A stretch of DNA of 25,216 bases from JAQUQI01 sp041650035 (GTDB lineage: Bacteria; Omnitrophota; Gorgyraeia; JABMRG01). Shown here in pieces: positions 15,911 through 24,161 of this stretch. A program made the position numbers and the translations under genes. The DNA is taken from assembly GCA_041650035.1 (NCBI GenBank), contig JBAZLY010000015.1:1-25216 (forward strand), given 5' to 3'. The notes below the pieces were generated by a model that was given only the letters and a program-made list of their open reading frames with translations, did not search any database and was not told the origin of the DNA. Numbering within the stretch: the stretch's first letter is position 1; every line of letters begins with the position of its first letter.

Positions 15911-16638
15911 GCGACCCATTAGACGATATCAGAAAAGACCTTAAGAATTATATGGATTTTGAGAGAGAATCCGGCATTAATGATGATATCCTGTCAGGCC
16001 TTCTGAAGGCCCCTCCGCCGGTAAATGGTTATGCGCGCGCCGGCGGGGGCATCTTTATCAATGAGGCCATTTGCGGTATAAAGGACAAGGGCCGGGCCAT
16101 GGATACGCTGAAGTCGGCTGTCATTGAATGTGCCAGGTGCCAATTGTGTAAAAGCAGAAGGAATATCGTATTTGGAGAGGGGTCATATGATGCCAGGCTT
16201 ATGTTTATTGGTGAGGCACCGGGCCTTCAGGAAGATATACAGGCAAGGCCCTTTGTCGGCAAGGCAGGAGTATTATTATCAAAGATCATAGAGGCTATCG
16301 GCATGCGCAGAGAAGACGTTTATATCGCCAATTGCCTCAAATGCCGCCCGCCCCAGAACAGGAACCCTCTTCCGGAAGAGATAATGGCCTGTAATGAATT
16401 TTTTTTGAGGCAAATTGATATTATAAGGCCGATTGTCATATGTTGTTTAGGAAAATTCGCGGCGCAGACAATACTTGCAAGCCAGGAACCCATTTCAAGA
16501 TTACGCGGCAGGGTTTATGAAATGAAAGGGATGAAGGTATTGTGCACATTCCATCCGGCATATCTGCTGCGTAATCCGCAGGATAAGCGTTTGGTGTGGG
16601 AGGACATGAAAAAGGTTCGCGACATGCTTAAGAAATGA
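15907..16638 (+). CDS. Type 4 uracil-DNA glycosylase (iron-sulfur)
   Basis: The 243-residue enzyme removes uracil from DNA, starting base excision repair of deaminated cytosine. Motif A is GEAPGLQEDIQARPFVGKAG (about 102-121), with Ala where Gly is usual before RPFVG. The second active-site motif is HPAYLLRNP (His216). The four cluster-binding cysteines fit Cys78, Cys81, Cys146 (KCRPP) and Cys162, the spacing of family 4 enzymes with a 4Fe-4S cluster. A divergent N-terminal stretch of about 70 residues precedes the core, as in many bacterial homologues. It starts inside the end of the GT28 gene (4-base ATGA overlap), so the two are probably co-translated despite unrelated functions. Confidence 0.92.
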   Translation: MSDPLDDIRKDLKNYMDFERESGINDDILSGLLKAPPPVNGYARAGGGIFINEAICGIKDKGRAMDTLKSAVIECARCQLCKSRRNIVFGEGSYDARLMFIGEAPGLQEDIQARPFVGKAGVLLSKIIEAIGMRREDVYIANCLKCRPPQNRNPLPEEIMACNEFFLRQIDIIRPIVICCLGKFAAQTILASQEPISRLRGRVYEMKGMKVLCTFHPAYLLRNPQDKRLVWEDMKKVRDMLKK

Positions 16639-16739
16639 CAGGGGTATAGTTGTTACAGAAATCTCCATTACCTCTTCTCCGCGGTTTAAAAAGGTAAAAA
16701 GGTGTTTTGATTATTGTGGATATCAAAGGTCGAGATCGT

Positions 16740-18731
16740 ATGTATGCCAAGGTCCTGATAAATCTGCCCGTGGAAGGGCCTTTTGATTATGAGGTCAGGC
16801 AGGGTGAAAGGGGGGATATTGCCTTAGGTAAAAGGGTATGGGTGAGTTTCGGCCCGCGCAGGGCGATAGGCTATGTTATCGGTTTTTCTGACACGACAAA
16901 ATGTGAGAATGTGAAGCCCGTTCTCGCGGTTATCGACAAAGAACCTGTGTTGCGCGATGATATACTCAAGCTTACCGAAGAGATATCGCGCCTTTATCTC
17001 TGTTCCTGGGGCGAGGCGGTGGATGCCGCGATACCGTCAAGCCTTAAAAAAGGAAATGTCTCTGTTAAGCGCAGGGTTGAAGGAGATGATTACAGCGCCA
17101 TAATGCCTTCAACGGCGTTTGTCCCGACCCAGGAACAGCTTATTGCGCTCAAGTCCATTAACAGGGCTGTGGATGCGGGTCTGCATGAAGTTTTTTTGCT
17201 TCACGGTGTTACCGGAAGCGGAAAGACAGAGGTGTATATGCAGGCAATAGGAAACGCGCTTAAAAAAGGCGGCGGTTGTATTGTGCTTGTGCCCGAGATA
17301 TCGCTTACGCCGCAGGCTGTAGAGAGGTTCAAGGCCCGTTTCAGGGACAAGGTGGCAATTTTTCACAGCCGCCTTACGGCAGGGCAAAAATACCATGAAT
17401 GGAAAAAACTTGCCGACGGCCTGTGCCGTATCGTGGTGGGTGCCCGTTCTGCCATCTTCTCGCCTGTCCGCGGCCTGGGCCTTGTGATAGTTGACGAAGA
17501 GCACGATACCTCATATAAACAGCAGGATGCGCCGCGATATCATGCCGTTGACGCGGCCATTATCAGGGCAAGGATCTGCGGCGCTGTTGTTGTGCTTGGG
17601 GGGGCGACGCCTTCTCTCGAGTCGTATTATAAGGCTTCATCGGGCGCGTATAAACTGCTGCGTCTAAGCGAGAGGATAGAGAAGAGGCCTTTACCCGAGG
17701 TGCGTATACTTGATATGCGTCAAGAGATAGTGGAGCGCAGAAAGAAGAGGATAATCTTTTCCAGGGCGCTTATTGAGCGTATGGAGAAGGTTATTCGCAA
17801 CAATGAGCAGGCTATACTTTTTTTGAACCGCCGCGGATTTTCCACATATGCCTTTTGCAGAAAATGCGGCCATGTGGAGAGATGCGGCAAATGTAATGTC
17901 GCGTTAAATTATCATTCCGATAGAGATATACTTCTCTGTCATTATTGCAATTTTCACAAAAGGCCAGTTAATATCTGTCCCGTGTGCAAGGGGGGATATA
18001 TAGATTATTTTGGTTTCGGGACGCAGCGCGTAGAGAGCGAATTAAGCAGGTATTTTCCTTCCATCGAAATAAGCAGGATGGACACCGATTCGACAAGAAA
18101 ACGCGCCTCCCATGCGCAGATATTAAGCCAGTTTTCAAGCAGGAAAACCCAGGTCTTGATAGGGACCCAAATGGTTGCCAAGGGGCATGATTTTCCTATG
18201 GTAACACTTGTAGGCGTTGTTTTAGCAGACACATCGCTTAATCTGCCCGACTTCAGGGCGGGGGAGAGGACATTTCAATTGCTTACACAGGTGGCAGGCC
18301 GTTCAGGCCGGGGTGATGTGCCCGGCGAGGTGATCATACAGACATATATGCCCAACCATTATACGATCCAATGCGCCGTTAATCATGATTACCATGATTT
18401 CTATAATAAGGAATTGGCTTTCAGGAGGCAGCTTTGCCTGCCCCCGTTCTCGAATATTATTAATCTATGTCTTAGGTCTTTCAGGGAAGATGATGCCTGC
18501 AAGGCCTCCGAGGCCTTGGCAGCGCATATATTGAATAAAAAGCTTAACGGCTTGATAGAGCTGTCCGGCCCATGCCAGGCAATGATTTATAGGTTGCGCA
18601 GGCAGTATAGATGGAATATAATACTAAAGGTCAAGGACCTGGCGGTGTTTAACCCATTGCTCAAGGCGTGTTTAGGGGAATTCAAAAAGCCCCATAGAGT
18701 AATGCTTGCTATAGACGCAAACCCTGTGTAG
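16740..18731 (+). CDS. priA: Primosomal protein N' (replication restart helicase PriA)
   Basis: The 663-residue superfamily 2 DNA helicase reloads the replisome at stalled forks. Order of parts: an N-terminal 3'-end-binding domain (YAKVLINLPVEGPFDYEV), Walker A GVTGSGKT (156-163), the DEEH box (252-255), GGATPSLESYY, a zinc-binding insert with paired cysteines (CRKCGHVERCGKC, then CHYC and CPVC), GTQMVAKGHDFP and QVAGRSGRGDVPG. All signature motifs look intact. The ATG at 16740 is chosen because homologues normally begin with this MYAKV-like sequence; an in-frame TTG at 16707 would add 11 residues. The gap upstream is about 100 bases with no clear promoter. The stop codon lies in the loop of a perfect hairpin. 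fmt follows, a common priA neighbour, but def is absent. Confidence 0.95.
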   Translation: MYAKVLINLPVEGPFDYEVRQGERGDIALGKRVWVSFGPRRAIGYVIGFSDTTKCENVKPVLAVIDKEPVLRDDILKLTEEISRLYLCSWGEAVDAAIPSSLKKGNVSVKRRVEGDDYSAIMPSTAFVPTQEQLIALKSINRAVDAGLHEVFLLHGVTGSGKTEVYMQAIGNALKKGGGCIVLVPEISLTPQAVERFKARFRDKVAIFHSRLTAGQKYHEWKKLADGLCRIVVGARSAIFSPVRGLGLVIVDEEHDTSYKQQDAPRYHAVDAAIIRARICGAVVVLGGATPSLESYYKASSGAYKLLRLSERIEKRPLPEVRILDMRQEIVERRKKRIIFSRALIERMEKVIRNNEQAILFLNRRGFSTYAFCRKCGHVERCGKCNVALNYHSDRDILLCHYCNFHKRPVNICPVCKGGYIDYFGFGTQRVESELSRYFPSIEISRMDTDSTRKRASHAQILSQFSSRKTQVLIGTQMVAKGHDFPMVTLVGVVLADTSLNLPDFRAGERTFQLLTQVAGRSGRGDVPGEVIIQTYMPNHYTIQCAVNHDYHDFYNKELAFRRQLCLPPFSNIINLCLRSFREDDACKASEALAAHILNKKLNGLIELSGPCQAMIYRLRRQYRWNIILKVKDLAVFNPLLKACLGEFKKPHRVMLAIDANPV

Positions 18732-18744
18732 GCAGGGTTTGCGT
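18715..18744 (+). other. Perfect 12-bp hairpin spanning the priA stop codon
   Basis: ACGCAAACCCTG (18715-18726) pairs perfectly with CAGGGTTTGCGT (18733-18744) around the 6-base loop TGTAGG, which contains the priA stop codon TAG at 18729-18731. There is no T-run after the right arm, so it is not a standard intrinsic terminator, and fmt begins only 15 bases after it. It could act in mRNA processing, stability or translation termination between the two genes. Confidence 0.6.
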
Positions 18745-18758
18745 ATGGGATTGACCTG

Positions 18759-19691
18759 ATGAAAATAATATATTTTGGGACATCGGAGTTCGCCGTACCC
18801 TCTCTTAAGGTATTGGCCGAAAGCAGGCATGAGATCGCCTGCGTGGTCACCCAGCCAAAGAGAAAAAAAGGCAGAGGCCTGCGGCTGATGGATGGCCCTG
18901 TTGGAGAATATGCCCGCGCCCTATCGCTTGATGTGCTGGAATACGATGACGTGAATTCAGATATTGCCGTCCGCTCTTTTCGCGGCAAGGGCGCGGATAT
19001 CTTTGTAGTCTCGGCGTTCGGCCAGATATTCGGCAAGGATCTGCTGAGTATACCCAGGCTGTATCCGGTCAATATACACGCCTCAATGCTCCCTCGTTAC
19101 AGAGGGGCCTCTCCAATACAAAGGGCTATTATTAACGGCGATAAAAAAAGCGGCGTTACTATTATTGCTATGAATGGATTTTTAGACCAGGGCGATATTA
19201 TAACAGCTGAAGAGGCGGATATCGCCGTCTCGGATGACGCGGTAACCTTATCGGACAAGCTTGCCGTGCTCGCGGCAGGGCTTATACTAAAGACGGTTGA
19301 CAGGATAGAGTCAGGCATGGTAAAGTTTACGCGTCAGGATAATATTTATGCTACATACGCGCCAAGGCTTACGAAAGCGGATGGGCTTATACAATGGGAT
19401 TTGCGCGCGGAGGATATCCTGAATAAGATACGGGGCTGCAGGCCGTGGCCCGGCGCGTACACGTTTGTGGATAAAAAATTACTGAAGATAATCCAGGCGC
19501 GTGCATATACTCCGGGGGACGAATATATCGCTCCTGGCAGGGTGACGGCCTCATCGGGAGGCGAGTTGATTGTCTCGTGCGCGCGCTCGGCCATAAAGCT
19601 GGAAGAGCTCCAGCTTGAGGGCAGGAGGCCGCTTAAGACCACGGAATTCTTAAGAGGGTATAATATAAAGCAGGGTACAATACTCGGATAG
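18759..19691 (+). CDS. fmt: Methionyl-tRNA formyltransferase
   Basis: The 310-residue enzyme formylates the methionine on initiator tRNA using 10-formyl-tetrahydrofolate. The catalytic trio of the formyltransferase fold is visible as Asn105, His107 and Asp143, inside NIHASMLPRYRGASPIQRAI and FLDQGDIIT. The N-terminal IIYFGTSEFAVPSL and TQPKRKKGRG are typical, and the C-terminal OB-like tRNA-binding domain is present (AEDILNKIRGCRPWPGAYTF). It follows priA after a short gap carrying a hairpin and has a weak ribosome-binding site, so its expression may depend on read-through and coupling from priA. Peptide deformylase, frequently adjacent to fmt, is not in the window. Confidence 0.95.
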   Translation: MKIIYFGTSEFAVPSLKVLAESRHEIACVVTQPKRKKGRGLRLMDGPVGEYARALSLDVLEYDDVNSDIAVRSFRGKGADIFVVSAFGQIFGKDLLSIPRLYPVNIHASMLPRYRGASPIQRAIINGDKKSGVTIIAMNGFLDQGDIITAEEADIAVSDDAVTLSDKLAVLAAGLILKTVDRIESGMVKFTRQDNIYATYAPRLTKADGLIQWDLRAEDILNKIRGCRPWPGAYTFVDKKLLKIIQARAYTPGDEYIAPGRVTASSGGELIVSCARSAIKLEELQLEGRRPLKTTEFLRGYNIKQGTILG

Positions 19692-19699
19692 GGGAGGAT

Positions 19700-21724
19700 A
19701 TGCAGAAAGAATTTAATTTTTTAATGGCAATACATTTTCATCAACCGGTGGATACTGTTGGATTAGTGTTTGAGGAGATATCGGATAAATGCTATGAGCC
19801 CTTTCTTTACGCGATACAGGATTTCCCTTCCGTAAAGTTTAATCTGCATTACAGCGGTTCGCTGCTGGAATGGTTCAGGGACAACAGGCCCAATGTCCTG
19901 GAGCTCATTGCGCGTTTGATCGAGACTGGACAGGTTGAGATAGTCAGCGGAGGGTTTTACGAGCCCATACTCTCTTCTGTCAGCTATCAGGATGCCGCCG
20001 GGCAGATAGCGATGATGACGGGTTTTTTAAAGGCGAATTTCAAAACCACGCCTCAAGGTGCCTGGCTGGCCGAAAGGATATGGGAGCCGCAGATCCCGGA
20101 GATATTATCAGACGCGGGCATGAAATACACTATTATCGATGACCAGCACCTGATATATGCCGGCTGCAAAGAAGACCGGTTATATGGACATTACATGACG
20201 GAGTATAACGGTAAGACGCTGAATGTCATCCCATCTGATAAGCCGCTAAGATACGCCATACCTTTTCAACAGCCCCAGGCGAGTATCGAATATTTTAAGA
20301 AGATAGTCAGGGACTACGGCAGGCATACGGTCTGCTATGGTGATGACGGTGAAAAATTCGGGGCGTGGCCCAATACTTATAATACTGTTTACGAGAAGGG
20401 CTGGCTTAAGAGGTTTCTTCAACTACTGGAGAAGAATTCGTCATGGGTGAGGACGTGGAAAATATCGGATTATTTAAACCATGCCCGGGCTAATGGTATT
20501 ATATATATACCCAATGTCTCATATGAAGAGATGAATGAGTGGTCATTGCCTGCCGATGCCGCGGAGTCTCTTGAGACGCTGAAGCAGTACCTGAAAAAAC
20601 GCAATATGTTGGATAAATACAGCCTATTTTTAAGGACAGGGACATGGAAGAATTTCCTGATAAAATACCCGGAGTCCAACCATATACATAAAAGGGTGGC
20701 GTTGGCAAGCAGAAGGTTTTATGCCGTTGAGGCATCCGGCCTGCCTCCGGCACAGCCTGCCGGGAGTGCCGACTTCGACTTGCTGACAAGGGCAAAGAGG
20801 GAGATATATAAAGCGCAATGCAATTGTGTTTATTGGCATGGGGTATTCGGAGGGTTATACCTGTATCATCTGCGCGCCTCGCTTTTCAAGCACCTGATTG
20901 AGGCCGAGAGGCTTTTAGACATTCTGGAGGCGAAGAAAGAGCCCAGGTTGGAGATAGATGAGATTGATTTTGACTGCGACGGGGAAAATGAGTTGATAGT
21001 CTCTACATCTAAGAACACTATTATTATCGACAATGCCCATGGCGGGGCTGTAACCGAATGGTCATTGAAGACCAAACCTCTTAATATAGTTAACACGCTG
21101 GCAAGACGGCGGGAGCCCTATCACAGAAAGGCCAAGAAAAAGATATTTTATGATAATTACAGGAGAGGCTTATTTATAGATCGCTTCTTGCCTCCGGATA
21201 TCAGCCTTAAGTCGCTTAAGCATAACCAATATACGGAGCGCGGTGATTTCGCCCAGGGCCGTTATCAGGTCTGCGATACCAGACCCGTGGACGGTATAGG
21301 TGTTTTAAGGCAGGGTATTGTCAACGGCAGCCAGATCATGCTAAGAAAGATATTCACGTTCGGCAAAGAGAAAGAGACGATCAGGGTCAGCTATACCTTT
21401 GATAATCTCTCCTTAAAACCAATGGAATTTCAATTCGCGCCCGAATTAAACTTTTCCATAACACAGGATGACAGGGAGAGCTGCCTCCCGAATGCCGAAA
21501 ATATAAAATTCCACGACAAGATTGAGGGGATAAGAGTGGATATTGATTTCTCGCAGGCCTCGCTTTGTCTTTTTAGATACCCTGTTTACACCCTGTCCCA
21601 AACCCAGGAGGGGCTTGAAGATAATTATCAGGCAACGTGTATTATCCCCGTGTTCCAGATAGCTGTTGGAAAAGATTCCTCGGCAGGTGTGGAGATAAGT
21701 ATATCCATAAAGGATAATGTGTAA
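19700..21724 (+). CDS. GH57 family 4-alpha-glucanotransferase / alpha-amylase
   Basis: The 674-residue protein resembles Thermococcus litoralis 4-alpha-glucanotransferase in size and layout. The N-terminal GH57 barrel has HFHQP (12-16), GGFYEPI (84-90), AWLAERIWEP with the nucleophile Glu125, and YGDDGEKFGAWP with the acid/base Asp at 215-216. A middle helical region follows (VYWHGVFGGLYLYHLRASLF), then a C-terminal beta-sandwich region rich in charged repeats (DUF1926-like). The reaction moves alpha-1,4-glucan segments between chains or hydrolyses them, in starch, glycogen or maltodextrin use. No signal peptide is seen, so it is cytoplasmic. GGGGAGG lies 2 bases before the ATG, unusually close. 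It starts 8 bases after fmt. The next genes, GalT paralogues and GAPDH, fit a sugar-phosphate module. Confidence 0.9.
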   Translation: MQKEFNFLMAIHFHQPVDTVGLVFEEISDKCYEPFLYAIQDFPSVKFNLHYSGSLLEWFRDNRPNVLELIARLIETGQVEIVSGGFYEPILSSVSYQDAAGQIAMMTGFLKANFKTTPQGAWLAERIWEPQIPEILSDAGMKYTIIDDQHLIYAGCKEDRLYGHYMTEYNGKTLNVIPSDKPLRYAIPFQQPQASIEYFKKIVRDYGRHTVCYGDDGEKFGAWPNTYNTVYEKGWLKRFLQLLEKNSSWVRTWKISDYLNHARANGIIYIPNVSYEEMNEWSLPADAAESLETLKQYLKKRNMLDKYSLFLRTGTWKNFLIKYPESNHIHKRVALASRRFYAVEASGLPPAQPAGSADFDLLTRAKREIYKAQCNCVYWHGVFGGLYLYHLRASLFKHLIEAERLLDILEAKKEPRLEIDEIDFDCDGENELIVSTSKNTIIIDNAHGGAVTEWSLKTKPLNIVNTLARRREPYHRKAKKKIFYDNYRRGLFIDRFLPPDISLKSLKHNQYTERGDFAQGRYQVCDTRPVDGIGVLRQGIVNGSQIMLRKIFTFGKEKETIRVSYTFDNLSLKPMEFQFAPELNFSITQDDRESCLPNAENIKFHDKIEGIRVDIDFSQASLCLFRYPVYTLSQTQEGLEDNYQATCIIPVFQIAVGKDSSAGVEISISIKDNV

Positions 21725-21735
21725 TTCATCTATCC

Positions 21736-21765
21736 CTTCTGCAGGCATGGTAATGCCGACAGAAG
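21736..21765 (+). terminator. Stem-loop downstream of GH57 gene (possible terminator)
   Basis: Outer arms CTTCTG (21736-21741) and CAGAAG (21760-21765) enclose inner arms GGCAT (21744-21748) and ATGCC (21753-21757), with a 2x2 internal loop and a GGTA tetraloop. It begins 11 bases after the GH57 stop. No T-run follows, so factor-independent termination is doubtful, but 3'-end protection is plausible. Confidence 0.4.
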
Positions 21766-21789
21766 TGGCTATTACTAAAACTCGACAGA

Positions 21790-21819
21790 TATCGCCTTGC
21801 GATAGCGTTTCGCGTTATC
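21790..21819 (+). other. Two overlapping, mutually exclusive small hairpins
   Basis: TATCGC (21790-21795) pairs with GCGATA (21799-21804). Alternatively GATAGCG (21801-21807) pairs with CGTTATC (21813-21819) with one G-T wobble. The shared bases 21801-21804 prevent both forming together. They lie upstream of the predicted galT promoter, so would belong to a read-through transcript from the GH57 side. They may be chance pairing. Confidence 0.25.
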
Positions 21820-21896
21820 CTCTGTTTGGATCGTCCCGGCTTTAGGTATTATAAAAATCTGCCGGTAGATGCTGCTTGGCCAATTTAAAAAATCTC

Positions 21897-21924
21897 TTGC
21901 GCTTATATCGTTATATGTTATAAT
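21897..21924 (+). promoter_or_regulatory. Candidate promoter with perfect extended -10 ahead of the galT pair
   Basis: TATAAT (21919-21924) is a perfect -10 and is preceded by TGT (21916-21918), giving the extended -10 TGnTATAAT. A weak -35, TTGCGC (21897-21902), lies 16 bases upstream. The start of transcription would be near 21931, about 40 bases before the ATG of the first GalT-family gene. It sits in the longest non-coding gap of the window (248 bases), which otherwise holds only the hairpins listed. Confidence 0.6.
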
Positions 21925-21972
21925 AACACACTAATATAGTCTGAAACCTTTATTTAAAACAATCAGGATGAT

Positions 21973-22992
21973 ATGCCCCAACTGCGCAAAGACCCTGTTA
22001 TCGGCCGCTGGGTCATCATAGCGACAGAGCGTGCTAAGAGGCCCAATGACTTCAAGCAGATATCGGCGGATATAACCGAGGTTATGCCTTGTCCGTTTTG
22101 CGAGGGCAATGAATCTCTTACGCCGCCGGAGATAAGGGCCGTCAGAAGTCCCGGGTCAAGGCCCAACGGTCCGGGGTGGGACGTAAGGGTGGTACCCAAC
22201 CTGCATCCTGTATTGCGCATAGAGGGGGATTTAGATAAACAGCCCCACGGCATATATGATATGATGAATGGTGTGGGAGCTAATGAGGTCATTATTGAGA
22301 CCCACGAACACACGGAACACATGAGTTCTTTGAAATATGAGCAGATAGCTAAGGTCCTGATGGCATATAAAGAACGGATAGTGGATTTAGAAGGTGATAC
22401 ACGGTTTAAGTATGTTCTTGTGTTCAAAAATCACAAACCTGCTTCAGGGGCGACAAAGATCAGGCATTGCCGCAGCCAGCTGATAGCGCTTCCCGTGTGT
22501 CCTAAGAGTGTCAAGGGTGAGTTGATAGGCGCGAAGAGGTATTTTGAATACAAGGATAGATGTGTTTTTTGCGATATTATTTCACAGGAGTTAAATGACA
22601 AAAAGCGGCTCATACTGGATATAGACGGATTTGTCGCTATATCTCCTTTTGCCGCGCGGTTTCCCTTTGAGACATGGATATTGCCCAAAAAACATTCCGC
22701 GGATTATACAAGTATAATCGATGTTGACGCGAATGGGCTTGCCAAGGTTCTTAAGGAGATATTGTTCCGCATGCACCGTCTGCTTTCCGATCCGCCTTTT
22801 AATTATATAATTCATACGGCCCCGTATAGGCGCGCGAAGAAGGGTTATTGGGGTACGATCGAGAACGATTATCATTGGCATATTGAGATAATACCGCGTC
22901 TGACAAGGGTCGCAGGTTTTGAATGGGGCACAGGTTTTTATATAAACCCGATGCCTCCCGAAGACGCCGCCAGGTTTTTGCGCGAGGCTTAA
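21973..22992 (+). CDS. GalT-family uridylyltransferase paralogue lacking the catalytic histidine
   Basis: The 339-residue protein aligns end to end with the next gene product. It keeps the zinc cysteines (Cys40, Cys43 in CPFCEGNE), His113, a second CxxC (CVFCDI, 197-200) and the C-terminal DYHWHIEIIPRL. GalT enzymes transfer UMP between UDP-glucose and galactose-1-phosphate through a histidine-UMP intermediate on the second His of H-x-H-x-Q. Here that motif reads HCRSQ (165-169), so Arg167 replaces the nucleophile, and a one-residue insertion (TKIR for SLE) precedes it. The first His, a metal ligand, is kept. The frame is open throughout, so this is not a simple pseudogene. It may be inactive, structural, or a partner of the intact paralogue. 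CAGGA lies 4 bases before the ATG. Confidence 0.82.
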   Translation: MPQLRKDPVIGRWVIIATERAKRPNDFKQISADITEVMPCPFCEGNESLTPPEIRAVRSPGSRPNGPGWDVRVVPNLHPVLRIEGDLDKQPHGIYDMMNGVGANEVIIETHEHTEHMSSLKYEQIAKVLMAYKERIVDLEGDTRFKYVLVFKNHKPASGATKIRHCRSQLIALPVCPKSVKGELIGAKRYFEYKDRCVFCDIISQELNDKKRLILDIDGFVAISPFAARFPFETWILPKKHSADYTSIIDVDANGLAKVLKEILFRMHRLLSDPPFNYIIHTAPYRRAKKGYWGTIENDYHWHIEIIPRLTRVAGFEWGTGFYINPMPPEDAARFLREA

Positions 22993-23070
22993 TAGTGTAT
23001 TGCGTAATTGCCGTGCGGCCGCTTCTATTGAATAAGCTCTGATGACGCATATTTAGGATGGGTTGTGTAT

Positions 23071-24087
23071 ATGGGTGAGTTGAGATTAGATCCGATGACA
23101 GCAAGGTGGGTTATAATCAGCAATGAGAAGGACTTTGGCCCAGAGGGTTATGATATAGAAAGCCCGAGTATAGATGGCAGCGGGGCATGTCCTTTTTGCC
23201 CTGGTAATGAGAGATTGACCCCCCCGGAGGTTGACGCGGACAGGCCTTCCGCATCAGGCGCGGACACGCCCGGCTGGGTGACAAGGACAGTGCCCAATAA
23301 ATTTCCGGCTTTAAAAAATGAACCTGATCTCGAAAGGTCCGGTATCGGCGTGTTTGACATGATGAACGGTATAGGCGAACATGAGGTTATCATCGAGGAC
23401 ACGGATCATAATAAACAGCTTGCGGACCTAAGCATAGAACAGATAAAGAGGATAATATACGTCTATAAACGGAGGTCTATCGAGCTTGGCAGAGATGAGA
23501 GATTTAAGTATGTCCTGATATTCAAAAATTACGGCCTCGCAGCAGGGGCCTCGTTGGAGCACAGTCACACGCAGCTTATATCACTTCCCATAGTGCCCAA
23601 GCGCGTCATGGAAGAGCTTGAGTGCGCTCAAAGGTATTATGATTATAAGGAGAGGTGCGTATTTTGTGATATTGCCAGACAGGAGTTGGACTATAGGCAC
23701 AGGGAGATATGCGAAAATGACGATTTTGTAGCCTTCTGCCCGTTTGCGTCAAGATCGCCCTTTGAGATATCCATTATACCGAGGCGTCATCAGGCCTATT
23801 TTACGAATATAAGCGATGGCCAGATAGAAAATTTCGCGAGGATATTAAAAGAGATTCTTATGCGCGTAAGGCAGGCATTACATAATCCACCTTACAATTT
23901 TATTATACACACGACACCTTTAAACGGCAACAATTCGAGCAATGATTTTCACGTCTATTATCATTGGCATGTTGAGGTGATGCCGAAGCTTAGCAAGATA
24001 GCCGGTTTTGAGTGGGGCAGCGGATTTTATATTAATTCGACTTCACCCGAGACGGCCAGCAGGTATTTAAGAGAAGCGGTAATTTAA
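23071..24087 (+). CDS. galT: Galactose-1-phosphate uridylyltransferase
   Basis: This is a 338-residue GalT. It carries the zinc cysteines Cys40 and Cys43 (ACPFCPGNERLTPPE), HEVIIEDTDH with His113, and the intact active site AGASLEHSHTQL. There His164 is the metal ligand and His166 the UMP-accepting nucleophile, with Gln168. The second CxxC (CVFCDI) and the C-terminal YYHWHVEVMPKL are also present. It interconverts UDP-glucose plus galactose-1-phosphate with glucose-1-phosphate plus UDP-galactose. It could also serve as a sugar-1-phosphate nucleotidyltransferase with broader use. The ATG at 23071 aligns with the start of the upstream paralogue; a GTG at 23065 with AGGA 6 bases upstream is an alternative. 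A 78-base gap without a clear promoter separates it from the first paralogue, so co-transcription is likely. No galK or galE is in the window. Confidence 0.93.
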   Translation: MGELRLDPMTARWVIISNEKDFGPEGYDIESPSIDGSGACPFCPGNERLTPPEVDADRPSASGADTPGWVTRTVPNKFPALKNEPDLERSGIGVFDMMNGIGEHEVIIEDTDHNKQLADLSIEQIKRIIYVYKRRSIELGRDERFKYVLIFKNYGLAAGASLEHSHTQLISLPIVPKRVMEELECAQRYYDYKERCVFCDIARQELDYRHREICENDDFVAFCPFASRSPFEISIIPRRHQAYFTNISDGQIENFARILKEILMRVRQALHNPPYNFIIHTTPLNGNNSSNDFHVYYHWHVEVMPKLSKIAGFEWGSGFYINSTSPETASRYLREAVI

Positions 24088-24161
24088 TCAAGGGATATTC
24101 CATCGTCTCCGGGAAAGCGCGGGATAACAGCCCCGACCCGTGGGGGAAAAGGATACCTTAA

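Noticed and set aside
16707..16739. TTG start for PriA 11 codons upstream
   Set aside because: The extra residues are not typical of the family and the ATG at 16740 matches the usual PriA N-terminus; the TTG cannot be fully excluded.
18715..18744. Intrinsic transcription terminator after priA
   Set aside because: The stem is strong but there is no T-run after it and fmt starts 15 bases downstream with no visible promoter.
22441..22480. Frameshift pair as cause of the altered GalT motif
   Set aside because: Reading this stretch in the other frames does not restore a H-x-H-x-Q motif, and both flanks align with the paralogue in the same frame, so a 3-base insertion plus substitutions explains it better.
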